In this document: positions 8,501 through 16,147 of the stretch, piece after piece
Layout of the letters: each line of letters opens with the position of its first letter
How positions within the stretch are numbered: the first letter of the stretch is position 1
NCBI GenBank assembly: GCA_050263095.1
Contig: JBLNEW010000012.1
Coordinates: 1 to 64,000, forward strand
Reading direction: 5' to 3'
DNA from: FEB-35 sp050263095
GTDB lineage: Bacteria; Desulfobacterota; Deferrimicrobia; Deferrimicrobiales; Deferrimicrobiaceae
Length of the DNA stretch: 64,000 nucleotides
Notes under the pieces: generated by a model
What the model was told of the DNA's origin: nothing
Database searches by the model: none
The model's input: only the letters and a program-made list of their open reading frames with translations
Position numbers and translations under genes: made by a program

Positions 8501-10525
8501 CGGAACCTGGTCCAGGTGTTCCAGGCGATGCTGCGCCCCGCGGTCGCCACCGAATCCATGGAGCGCGCGCTGATGCGCAAGGCTCAGGCCGAGAGCACGG
8601 CGCCGTCGCACGTAAGCGAAATCAACCTGGGCCTTGTCCTTCCCGGGAGGACGGACGGCCGGAACAAAACGGCGAGCGCCGCAAAAACGGCGGCCACCGT
8701 CCTGTGGCTTGTCGAGGACGGAAAGCAGGTTTCGGGGGCCGCGATCCTGCCCGACGAGCAGAACAGCATAGCCCGCCTGCCCGAGGAGCCGCGCGAAGCA
8801 TCAGGCTCCACCGCGGGAAAAGTCGTCGTTGTCACCGGCGGCATGCGGAACCTCGGCAAGGAGATTTCGCTGCGCTTCGCCTCCGAACGGGCGACCGTCG
8901 TCATCGCAAGCAGGCGCCCGCGCGCCGCCGGAGGATCACCCGAAGAGGCGGAAAAGGCGCGCGCGGAGATGGCTGCCGCGGACGCCGTCCTTGCGGAGAT
9001 GCGCCGCCGCGGAGGACGCTCCCTGTGGGTAGACTCCGACGTTTCCCGCCCCCGGAGAGTTCAGGCGCTGATCGAGGAGACGCGGAACCGCTTCGGAAGG
9101 ATCGATGCCTTCGTGAACAACGCCGGCGCCGGAGGAGAATTTTCACTGATCGGCGACGTCCTGAGGGAACACAGGCAGAGCTGGGACGCGGTCTTAAGGG
9201 CGAATTTCCTCGGCCCCTGGACAGCCGTCTCCCTTCTGCGGGAAATAATGAAAGGCCAGCCCGGCGGAGGATCGATCGTCAACGTGTCCACGCACTATGC
9301 GGACCACCCGTACCTCTTCCGGACGATCTACACGGTTTCCAAGATCCTGCTCAAGGCGCTGACGCTTTCGCTGGCGCCGCGCCTCGCGGGCGAGAACATC
9401 CACATGGCGGACGTCGCCCCCAGCCTGATCGCCGGTCCCCGCATGGACTGGGTGATGCGGAATTACGCCGGCAAGTTCGCGGAGCAGTTCGGATCGCTGC
9501 GCGACCTCCGCGGCCCGGAAACCAAGGTGCTGCAGGAGCGGTTCGTCCGCTGCTTCGACAGGTCCCTTCCGCTTCCGGAGCGGGAAGCCTCCGCGAAGGC
9601 CTTTATTTCCTCGGTCCGCGGGAGCGGCATGCCGAAGTCCAGGCGGGAAGAAATGGAATCGTGGTTCGCGCGCATACGGGAATGGTTCGTCGCAACCGTG
9701 CCGGACGACCCTCCTACGAACGAGCAGGTCTCGGACGCCGTTCTCTTCGCCGCGAAGAACGCGAGGTTCCTGGAGGACCGCTTCGTCGGAGTCTCCCCTC
9801 TTCCGTCCTTCACCTCGTTCCCGGGGGAGTCTCACGCAAAAAAGGAAAGCATCTCCGGCGAGCCGTTTCTTTTCCTCTCCATGGGAGTGAGCGACGGATA
9901 CGGCGACGGGCTGGAGGAAGCCATCCGCGGCGCGGGCGGCGTGGTTACATCGCTTGTCGAACCCCCTTCCTCCGCCGGCCGGGTGGACATCTCGCGTCCG
10001 GCGCCGGGGGCCGGGGCCGGCGGCAAGCGCCGTACGTTCGAAAAGATCTCACGTGACCTCGACCTTACCGATCCCAGGCTCCTGGAGCCATGGCTGGACA
10101 ATACCCTCCTCGGCGGAGCCCCTCCGGCAGGGGCGGTCCTGTGCCTGGGCACCTCCGCTTCGGGCAGGCCGGTAACGGGATTCGGCGCCGACGAGATGGA
10201 AGGATTCATCGTCCACATCGGCAAGGCGCTCAACTCCTTCGCCGAGTCCCTCAGGGCAGTCCGCGAACACGGCCACGTGGTCGTGATCGTTCCGCCCGCC
10301 GTCTCCGAGGAGGCGCATCTCGTACGCGCCGCGGCGCGCCAGATGGTCCGCACCTGCCTCGCGGAACAGCACTTCCTTCCCGTCGGGAAAAAGGTGCGGG
10401 TGAGCCTGCTCCCGGCTCCCGCGGCACAGGAGGGGCGCGCGTTCCGCCAACGCCTGGCCGACATGCTCTCCGGGCAGGCCCCTCCCGCGGTCGAGCCGAT
10501 CCCCATGGGCCGCCCTCGCCCGTAA
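5519..10525 (+). CDS. Giant four-SDR-domain protein resembling malonyl-CoA reductase, with an unknown N-terminal half
   Basis: A 1668-residue protein starting at the ATG that overlaps the previous stop. Residues 1-540 match no family I recognise; they are mixed helical with no signal or membrane segment. SDR1 (about 541-835) has TGGGTGMG and NNAG, but its Tyr motif is YTAAQ (Tyr711...Gln715), lacking the usual Lys. SDR2 (about 840-1095) has lost the Gly-rich and Tyr-Lys motifs. SDR3 (about 1098-1440) has TGGMRNLG, NNAG and an intact YTVSK (Tyr1271, Lys1275). SDR4 (about 1446-1668) is degenerate. The alternation of functional and degenerate SDR domains, and linkers such as LPMGGVTYEQPP, recall Chloroflexus malonyl-CoA reductase (from memory). 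Reduction of an acyl-CoA thioester to aldehyde and alcohol, working with the preceding hydratase-reductase, is the leading inference. Confidence 0.75.
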   Translation: MTENRPISKKAPGDRPLAFDEIGRIAAMIMEKEHEGKLSDLPAGVMKEVLSILREREVPESVGSLVPAARGRIGERVARLLQKGEIRICVVDFEDETGFPREHARPAYEVLLVRKGKQLLWLGKKKLLEGGDAEPCIFLTKAFLSKTRSRPHLLLQAILHPVVEWVFGMPHMVAVLCESAYNANGAATDGDEVSDINRFIAEEAGRERDFSYFDRILGTSYEPDEFRMDELSSAFGADERRIGEVVSRARAMGVNYRRLVETVLAGTREEIAREQVLLGRRALDEGDADRALQVLRKVSLSPDTPDGVRGETDALIALAIRSCSLDADPGYEGLRMEGGGIKAEAWAGRKARELAVLLNAAADVVRKQREAAPSGDGGESGTDPLGERGSPRGIHVIADLERPSAKFIDGHDLVHWVFDKSFVEALLAGMTPGSASEGISALMACRFVRDGAFPDEKLKIDKQFAVAVKGALEGYRFFQALPKQTRDLIASFCESSGVNDPLYRLFLSLGEETNPARASHLIRRVVSRTHSYNYVRYPDTSLAGQVVVITGGGTGMGRAIALEAARSGANVVITGRRPSPLEETRADMDDLIRFLGLTNQTLVVQGDVSDPKYVGEMFERIERVFGRIDVLYNNAGVSGPVEFGSAYREEHFDQYKDAVNIHLTGAWLASLEAARLMEAQPKGGVIVMVGTFYSESIHRHVLHAYPGRLPYTAAQSAKLALGDYLAWMLADRNVTVLSLNPAAVATERIQRGSGVFDKGSKARARIGRKVSPEALERDTLERTVGHEFVLPGDFARVALKVQNIVFRRTIGGQRLPMGGVTYEQPPGVIPSPASLGRYPDMVGKVALVALHGVQGSDAPLIEASAKALARSGANVVLAGTRPEDLEQLALQINSAGGEGMATVSAVNLSRPAEVQELFDGLPRIDLLLHFTGNVDWKRPLTHLPFEEWNAYVDRFGFIPRLLCWQAERRMDRDKTGGTVAIVGPDLSGVPSIRERNLVQVFQAMLRPAVATESMERALMRKAQAESTAPSHVSEINLGLVLPGRTDGRNKTASAAKTAATVLWLVEDGKQVSGAAILPDEQNSIARLPEEPREASGSTAGKVVVVTGGMRNLGKEISLRFASERATVVIASRRPRAAGGSPEEAEKARAEMAAADAVLAEMRRRGGRSLWVDSDVSRPRRVQALIEETRNRFGRIDAFVNNAGAGGEFSLIGDVLREHRQSWDAVLRANFLGPWTAVSLLREIMKGQPGGGSIVNVSTHYADHPYLFRTIYTVSKILLKALTLSLAPRLAGENIHMADVAPSLIAGPRMDWVMRNYAGKFAEQFGSLRDLRGPETKVLQERFVRCFDRSLPLPEREASAKAFISSVRGSGMPKSRREEMESWFARIREWFVATVPDDPPTNEQVSDAVLFAAKNARFLEDRFVGVSPLPSFTSFPGESHAKKESISGEPFLFLSMGVSDGYGDGLEEAIRGAGGVVTSLVEPPSSAGRVDISRPAPGAGAGGKRRTFEKISRDLDLTDPRLLEPWLDNTLLGGAPPAGAVLCLGTSASGRPVTGFGADEMEGFIVHIGKALNSFAESLRAVREHGHVVVIVPPAVSEEAHLVRAAARQMVRTCLAEQHFLPVGKKVRVSLLPAPAAQEGRAFRQRLADMLSGQAPPAVEPIPMGRPRP

Positions 10526-10564
10526 ATCATCGGCAGGGTAGATTATGCGCCGGCAGGTCCGCGC

Positions 10565-11509
10565 CTACCGTTCCGGGTAAGCTGACGAAAGCCGGTCGAC
10601 CTCCGCCCGGACGGCCTCGCGCAATTCCTTCGGCGCCGTGACTTCCGCCTCTTCGCCGTGCAGAAGGACAAGCCCCAGGACCTCCTGGAAGCGGGCTTCG
10701 GGCAGTTCGAGCACGACCGCCCCGGAAAGCTCCGGCTGCAAGCGCCGGCCCGGGCGCCAGGCCTGCGCCGAAACCCACCCGGCCTTTCCCCGGGCGAAAC
10801 GTATTCGCGCGTTCCGCACCTTCCCGCCCCGCAACCCTTTTCGGACCGCGGCGTCCGCGTCGATGCCGACCTTCGGCGGCGTGAAATTCCGCCCCGTCAC
10901 CTCGACCCGCCTTATGCTCGAAAGCGGATGACGGAACGCCCTTTTTTGCCTTGGGGAGATCCCTATCAGGTGCCACGCCCCGCGGTAATAGTGCAGCTTC
11001 AGCGGCTCCACCTCCCCGCCGGCGGATTCGCTTCCCTGGCGGGAGTCGAAACGCAGCAGCACCGCCCTGCGCCGGGTGATCGCACGCAGGAGGTCGAAAA
11101 ACACCTTGTCAGGCGCATCGCCTCCCCTGTCTGCCTCGAAGGATACCGCCTCCTCCGCGTTCGAAAGCGCGGTCGCCTTGAACAGCTCGTCGAGCCGGCC
11201 GCAAACTTCCGCGGCCTCGTCCCTCAACGGAGGCTTGATCCGCCTGAAGAGGCGCCTGGCGAACAGCAGGGCTATCACCTCGTCTTTCCGGAAGAAGGCC
11301 TGCGGCAGGTAGAACTCGGGATCGCCGTAAACGTACCCCCTGGCGGCGGCGTCGAACTTCAGGGGCGCCTGGAGCCGATCGCGCAGGAATTCGATGTCCC
11401 GCTGGGCGGTCCGCAGCGAAACCCTGAAATGGGCGGCAAGGTCCGCGGACGCCGGGCGGCTCCCCGCGCGGATGCGCTCGTCGAGCCACATGACCCGTTC
11501 CATCGTCAT
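10565..11509 (-). CDS. WYL-domain transcriptional regulator
   Basis: A 314-residue DNA-binding regulator. The N-terminal 60 residues form a DeoR-type winged helix (SADLAAHFRVSLRTAQRDIEF). A WYL domain follows at about 135-200 (LKLHYYRGAWHLIGISPR), a ligand-sensing fold, then a C-terminal WCX-like extension. The start is the ATG at 11509, which begins one base after the livF stop, so it is probably the last gene of the branched-chain amino-acid transport operon. Regulators of this class usually act locally, so control of the liv operon is plausible but inferred. A second ATG two codons downstream is possible. The gene ends facing the giant SDR gene, 39 bp away. Confidence 0.85.
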   Translation of the reverse strand: MTMERVMWLDERIRAGSRPASADLAAHFRVSLRTAQRDIEFLRDRLQAPLKFDAAARGYVYGDPEFYLPQAFFRKDEVIALLFARRLFRRIKPPLRDEAAEVCGRLDELFKATALSNAEEAVSFEADRGGDAPDKVFFDLLRAITRRRAVLLRFDSRQGSESAGGEVEPLKLHYYRGAWHLIGISPRQKRAFRHPLSSIRRVEVTGRNFTPPKVGIDADAAVRKGLRGGKVRNARIRFARGKAGWVSAQAWRPGRRLQPELSGAVVLELPEARFQEVLGLVLLHGEEAEVTAPKELREAVRAEVDRLSSAYPER

Positions 11510-11510
11510 T

Positions 11511-12233
11511 TCATTCGACCTCCGGCAGGTCGCCCAGGTAGGCCGCCTGCACCCTGGGATCGTTCTGCAGGTCGGCCGGGTTCCCGTGCAAGACGATCCT
11601 TCCCGCCTCCAGCACATATGCCCGATGCGCGACGGACATCGCCATGCATGCGTTTTGCTCGACAAGCAGGACGGCGGCGCCGTTCCGGTTGACCTCGCCG
11701 ATCATCTCGAATATCTCCCTTACGAGCAGCGGGGAAAGACCCATCGAGGGCTCGTCCAGAAGCATAAGGGCCGGGCCGGCCGCGAGAGCCCTGCCGAGGG
11801 CCAGCATCTGCTGCTCCCCGCCCGAGAGAGTGCCCGCCTGCTGGCCGGAACGCTGCGCGAGCCGCGGGAAAAGCGAGTATACCCTTTCGAGCGATTCCGC
11901 CGTCTCCCGCCCCGGCCGCCGCGTGTAGGCGCCCATGTGCAGGTTTTCCCCTACCGTCATGTTTGCGAAGATCCCCCGCCCCTCGGGCACGTGGGAAATT
12001 CCCATCCTGGCGATCCGGTGTTGCGGAAGTCCCGCCAGGTCCCTGCCGTTGAACTCGATTTTTCCGGAGCGCGGCGCAAGTACGCCCGAGATCGCCTTCA
12101 GTGCGGTTGTCTTCCCCGCTCCGTTGGCCCCGACAAGGGACACGATCTCCCCCGCGCCGACGCTCATGGATACGTCCCGCAGCGCATGAAGATTATCGTG
12201 ATATACGTTTATATTTTCGATATTTAAAAGCAT
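11511..12233 (-). CDS. livF: Branched-chain amino-acid ABC transporter ATP-binding protein LivF
   Basis: A 240-residue cytoplasmic ATPase that powers the LivHM permease. Walker A is GANGAGKT, the signature is LSGGEQQM, and Walker B is LMLLDEPS followed by MGLSP, the LivF hallmark. The motif LVEQNA in the switch region also separates LivF from LivG. The length is normal. The start at 12233 is AT-rich with no clear Shine-Dalgarno site, and lies 21 bp after livG, so translation may depend on coupling. Fourth transporter gene after livK, livH, livM and livG in the minus-strand operon, followed by the WYL regulator. Confidence 0.95.
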   Translation of the reverse strand: MLLNIENINVYHDNLHALRDVSMSVGAGEIVSLVGANGAGKTTALKAISGVLAPRSGKIEFNGRDLAGLPQHRIARMGISHVPEGRGIFANMTVGENLHMGAYTRRPGRETAESLERVYSLFPRLAQRSGQQAGTLSGGEQQMLALGRALAAGPALMLLDEPSMGLSPLLVREIFEMIGEVNRNGAAVLLVEQNACMAMSVAHRAYVLEAGRIVLHGNPADLQNDPRVQAAYLGDLPEVE

Positions 12234-12254
12234 ATATTCAACTTTTGCATCACT

Positions 12255-13031
12255 TCATTTCCCGTCCCGGGAATCCTTGCCAAGGTACGCCTCTATCACG
12301 CGCGGATCGTTTCGTATCTCGCGAGGGGTTCCCCGCGCGATCACTTCGCCGAAATCCATGACCACGATCCTCTCGCAGATGCCCATGACCAGGCGCATCT
12401 GGTGCTCGATAAGAAGGATCGCCAGCTTGTACCGTGTCCTGATTCCGAGGATGAATTCCATCAGCTTCCCCACCTCGGAGGCGTTCATGCCGGCGGCGGG
12501 CTCGTCCAGGAGCAGCAGGTCCGGCTCGGATGCGAGCGCCCTCGCGATTTCAAGCCTCCTCTGGTCCCCGTACGGGAGATTTCGCGCAAGGTCGTCTCTG
12601 CGGTCCTGCAGGGAGAACAGCGAAAGCAGGTCCATGGCCTTTTCCCTTATCTCCCTCTCGCCAGCGTGAAATCCTTCCGACCGGCACACTGCCGATATCG
12701 GCCCGTACCGGACGTTCGGATGGCAGGCGGCCCTCACGTTGTCCATCGCCGAAAGATTCCTGAACAGGCGGATGTTCTGGAACGTACGGGCGATCCCGAG
12801 CCTGCTGATGGCGTGCTGCGGAAGCCCCGAGATCCGCTCCCCCCCCAACGTCACGGTCCCGCGGTCCGGCCGGTAGATTCCCGTTATCACGTTGAACACG
12901 GTCGTCTTCCCCGAGCCGTTCGGGCCGATCATGCCGACCAGCTCCCCGGCGCCCACCTGCAGGTCCACGCCGTTCAGCGCCTTTATCCCGCCGAAATTCT
13001 TTGCCAGCCCGCTCGCCTCCAGGATGTTCAT
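12255..13031 (-). CDS. livG: Branched-chain amino-acid ABC transporter ATP-binding protein LivG
   Basis: A 258-residue ATPase subunit. Walker A is GPNGSGKTT, Walker B is LLLLDEPAAGMN, and the switch region is LLIEHQM; the AGMN sequence is typical of LivG. The signature region reads NLPYGDQRRLEIARAL, where Pro-Tyr-Gly replaces LSGG as is usual in LivG. The start is the ATG at 13031, which overlaps the livM stop in ATGA. The longer open frame reaching 13505 runs inside livM and is not used. Confidence 0.95.
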   Translation of the reverse strand: MNILEASGLAKNFGGIKALNGVDLQVGAGELVGMIGPNGSGKTTVFNVITGIYRPDRGTVTLGGERISGLPQHAISRLGIARTFQNIRLFRNLSAMDNVRAACHPNVRYGPISAVCRSEGFHAGEREIREKAMDLLSLFSLQDRRDDLARNLPYGDQRRLEIARALASEPDLLLLDEPAAGMNASEVGKLMEFILGIRTRYKLAILLIEHQMRLVMGICERIVVMDFGEVIARGTPREIRNDPRVIEAYLGKDSRDGK

Positions 13032-13996
13032 TCCGAAGCGTCCCGCAGGAACCGGAATTCCCTGATCCCGAACAGCCCCTGGGGCCGCCGAAGCATCGTG
13101 ACAACAAGGAGAACGGGGATAAGCACCCAGCGCAGCTCTATGTAGTCCGGCGGCAGCGCCACCCGCAATCCCTCCAGGAGGAAGATCCAGCCGAAGGAGG
13201 CGACGAGCGTCCCGCTCATGTTTCCCAGCCCGCCCAGCACGACGATCATCAGGACGTCCACCGACTTGAAGAAATCGAAGTTGCTCGGATGCAGGAAGGC
13301 GTAGAGATGCGCATAAAGCCCCCCGGCGACCCCCGCGAAGGAACAGCCGACGACGAACCCCGCCATCTTGTACCCGAACGTGTCTATCCCGGCGGCCCCG
13401 GCGGCTATCTCGTCCTCCCGGATCGCGACGAGGGCGCGCCCGTAGCTTGAATAAACAAGGTTCCGGGCGGCGAAAAGGGAGGTGCCGAGGAACATGACGG
13501 CCCACGCGACCCCCGTCATCTTCGGGATTCCGGTCATCCCCCTCGCACCCCCAAGATGGGGCAGGAATGCGTCCGCGTTGTCGAAGACGACCTTCATGAT
13601 GATCCCGAATCCCAGCGTGGCGATGCCGAGGTAGTCCGACGTGAGCCTCAAGGTCGAAAGCCCGACGAGCCAGGCGATCAGCCCAGCGCCGGCCCCGCCG
13701 GCCAGGAGCGAGGCCAGGAAGAACGCCTGCGATTCCCCGCCGCAGGTTTTCATGAGGAGCGCCGCGCAGTAGGCGCCGATGCCGTAGAAAGCGGCGTGCC
13801 CGAGGGAAAACAGCCCGGTGAATCCGTAGATGACGTTGAGCCCGAGGGCGGAAACGGCAGTTATGCAGGCAAGCTGGAATATCTGGATCCAGTACAAATT
13901 GACGGCGCCCGCGGCCGAAAGGACGGTTCCCGCCGCGGCCGCGGCGGCGAAGGGCGCCATGAACCTGGCCAGGCCGAGAATCGGTTTCATGCCCAT
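13028..13996 (-). CDS. livM: Branched-chain amino-acid ABC transporter permease LivM
   Basis: A 322-residue inner-membrane permease with about nine hydrophobic segments. Family landmarks are YGFTGLFSLGHAAFYGIGAY near residue 60 and the cytoplasmic EAA-like loop GRALVAIREDEIAA that contacts the ATPases. The family segment GGLGNMSGTLVAS follows near the C-terminus. The ATG at 13996 has AAGG 6 nt upstream and begins one base after the livH stop. The stop overlaps livG. Confidence 0.95.
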   Translation of the reverse strand: MGMKPILGLARFMAPFAAAAAAGTVLSAAGAVNLYWIQIFQLACITAVSALGLNVIYGFTGLFSLGHAAFYGIGAYCAALLMKTCGGESQAFFLASLLAGGAGAGLIAWLVGLSTLRLTSDYLGIATLGFGIIMKVVFDNADAFLPHLGGARGMTGIPKMTGVAWAVMFLGTSLFAARNLVYSSYGRALVAIREDEIAAGAAGIDTFGYKMAGFVVGCSFAGVAGGLYAHLYAFLHPSNFDFFKSVDVLMIVVLGGLGNMSGTLVASFGWIFLLEGLRVALPPDYIELRWVLIPVLLVVTMLRRPQGLFGIREFRFLRDASE

Positions 13997-13997
13997 C

Positions 13998-14882
13998 CTA
14001 GACCTTCTCCGTCCGCTGGGTGCCGAGAATGCCGGTTGGCCGCACGAGGAGGACGAGGATCAGGATGAGGAACGCGATGCCGTCCCGGTAAGTCGACGAC
14101 AGGTAGGCCGAAGTCAGCGTTTCCGCCTGGCCCATGATAAGTCCGCCCAGCACGGCCCCCGGGATGCTCCCGATCCCCCCCAGGACAGCGGCCGTGAAGG
14201 CCTTGAGCCCCGGCATGACCCCCATGAAGGTGTTTATCTGCGGATAGGCGAAGCCGTAGAGCACTCCGCCCACGCCGGCAAGGGCCGCCCCCAGTCCGAA
14301 CGTGACGGATATCGTCAGGTCGACGTTCACTCCCATGAGACCTGCCGTCACGTGGTCGTGCGAGACCGCCCGCATCGCCCTGCCCAGCCTGGTCTTGCGG
14401 ACGACGAACTGCAGCAGGACAAGGCAGCACAGCGTGACCGCGAAGATGATCGCCTGGATGTTGGTGATCGCCAGGTTGCGGAACTCCCATGCGGATACGG
14501 CGAACGGCCTTGGAAACGGATAGAAGTTCGGGCCGAAGACCTGGCGCAGCGAGGTGAAATATTCGAGGAAAAGGGATACCCCGATAGCCGTGATGAGCGA
14601 CGCGATCCTGGGAGCGTTCCGCAGAGGGCGGTATGCGACCCGCTCCATGGCGATCGCCAGGAGGGCGCACCCGCAGATTGCGAGCAGGAACACGGCAAGG
14701 AGCGGGAGGCGGGCTCCCTCGATCGCGTAGAGGCCTATGAAAGCGCCCACCATGAAGACGTCGCCATGGGCGAAATTTATCAGCCGCACGATGCCGTACA
14801 CCATCGTGTAGCCAAGGGCGATCAGGGCGTAAACGAACCCCAGCTGAAGCCCGTTAACGACCTGCTGAAGGAAATAATCCAC
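13998..14882 (-). CDS. livH: Branched-chain amino-acid ABC transporter permease LivH
   Basis: A 294-residue inner-membrane permease, partner of LivM. The N-terminus MDYFLQQVVNGLQLGFVYAL and the motif YGIVRLINFAHGDVFMVGAF are classic for LivH. The coupling loop is LGRAMRAVSHDHVTAGLMGV and the C-terminus ends in a VLLVRPTGILG motif. The start codon is GTG at 14882, 12 bp after livK, with only a weak GGCGGG ribosome site. Confidence 0.95.
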   Translation of the reverse strand: MDYFLQQVVNGLQLGFVYALIALGYTMVYGIVRLINFAHGDVFMVGAFIGLYAIEGARLPLLAVFLLAICGCALLAIAMERVAYRPLRNAPRIASLITAIGVSLFLEYFTSLRQVFGPNFYPFPRPFAVSAWEFRNLAITNIQAIIFAVTLCCLVLLQFVVRKTRLGRAMRAVSHDHVTAGLMGVNVDLTISVTFGLGAALAGVGGVLYGFAYPQINTFMGVMPGLKAFTAAVLGGIGSIPGAVLGGLIMGQAETLTSAYLSSTYRDGIAFLILILVLLVRPTGILGTQRTEKV

Positions 14883-14894
14883 CCGGGCCCGCCG

Positions 14895-16028
14895 TCAGGG
14901 ACTCACCTCCTTGACGAATTTCTGCCTGCCGCCGGCTATCTGCAGGATCACGGCGCTCTTGATTGCGTTCCCGTTGGGGTCCATCGCGGATTCCCCGGTC
15001 ACCCCCTTGAATCCTTTTATCGAGGCGAGCGCCTCGCGGATCTTGCGCGGATCGTCGGAGTCGGCCTTGCGGATCGCCTCGAGCATCAGGTTGGTGCCGT
15101 CGTATGCCAGGGTCCCCAGCGCGTCCGGCGTCTGCCCGAACTTGTCCCTGTACTTCTTCACCCAGGCGACCACTTCGGGGCGCGTGTCGTCGGCGGAATA
15201 GTGGTTGGAGAAATACCCCCCTTCGATCGCGTTCCCGGCGACCTTCACCAGGTCCGGGGAATCCCAGCCGTCGGGGCCTACAAGCGTCGCATTGATCCCC
15301 TTCTCCCTTGCCTGCCGCGCGATGAGGCCTACCTTGTTGTAGTAGTCCGGCAGGAAGAGCACTTCGGGGCCCGAGGCCTTCACCTTGGTGAGAAGCGCGG
15401 AGAAATCGACGTCGTCCTTTCCGTACGACTCGTACGCCACCACCGTGCCTCCCATCAGCCTGAACGCGTCGGCGAAATACTCTGCGATCCCCTTGGAATA
15501 GTCGTTCGAGGCGTCGTACAGGACGGCCGCCTTGTCCTTCATGAGCGACTCCCTCGCGAACTTGGCCATCACCCTTCCCTGGAACGGGTCGATGAAGCAG
15601 GACCGGAACATGAAATCCTTTCGCTTCGCGTCTGCGACGGTCACCTTTGGATTGGTGGCTGTCGGGGTGAGTGTGGGAATTTTTCCGCTCTGCGCCATGT
15701 CGGAAACCGGAATCGCGGCCTTGGAGGTGACCGAGCCGATGATCGCGCGGACCTTGTGCTGGTTGATCAGCAGGTTCGCCGCGTTGCTTGCCTCGGTCGG
15801 GTCGTTCCTGTCGTCGACCACGACAGTGACGATCTTCATGCCCGCGACGCCGCCCGCCTTGTTCGCCTCGTCGACCGCGATCTCGAAGGAGTTCCGCACC
15901 GATTCGCCGTAGGTCTTGACGTCTCCCGTCAGCGGCGTTATCAGCCCGATCTTGATTTCCTTGGCCGGGGGCGCCTTGCACCCCCACAGAGCAAGCGCAA
16001 GCGCTGCGACGATCGCCGCCTTTTTCAC
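14895..16028 (-). CDS. Branched-chain amino-acid ABC transporter substrate-binding lipoprotein (LivK-like)
   Basis: A 377-residue periplasmic binding protein of the type I Leu/Ile/Val fold (Peripla_BP_6). The start is GTG at 16028 with GGGAGGA 4 nt upstream; the longer frame to 16067 lacks a site. The signal is lipoprotein-like (LALWGC, then mature CKAPP). The core begins EIKIGLITPLTGDVKTYGES and the ligand loop includes IIGSVTSKAAIP; the domain closes with LAYDGTNLMLEAI. It heads the liv operon and should feed LivHMGF. The true ligand may be branched-chain amino acids, amides or aromatic acids; this family is broad. Confidence 0.93.
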   Translation of the reverse strand: MKKAAIVAALALALWGCKAPPAKEIKIGLITPLTGDVKTYGESVRNSFEIAVDEANKAGGVAGMKIVTVVVDDRNDPTEASNAANLLINQHKVRAIIGSVTSKAAIPVSDMAQSGKIPTLTPTATNPKVTVADAKRKDFMFRSCFIDPFQGRVMAKFARESLMKDKAAVLYDASNDYSKGIAEYFADAFRLMGGTVVAYESYGKDDVDFSALLTKVKASGPEVLFLPDYYNKVGLIARQAREKGINATLVGPDGWDSPDLVKVAGNAIEGGYFSNHYSADDTRPEVVAWVKKYRDKFGQTPDALGTLAYDGTNLMLEAIRKADSDDPRKIREALASIKGFKGVTGESAMDPNGNAIKSAVILQIAGGRQKFVKEVSP

Positions 16029-16147
16029 CCGATCCTCCCGACCCGTCCGGTTAAGTTCCGCCTTCAATGCCCTATCCTATTTTAAAGTTTCGCGTTTCGT
16101 GTAGACCTTTTTTTTATGCCGCCGGCTGTGCGGCCCGCGGAATTATC

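Noticed and set aside
6212..8611. A 799-codon open frame opposite the giant SDR gene
   Set aside because: Antisense shadow; the plus strand has SDR motifs and continuous natural codon use.
13830..16085. A 751-codon plus-strand frame across the liv operon
   Set aside because: It runs antisense to livM, livH and livK, with Arg/Gly/His-rich content.
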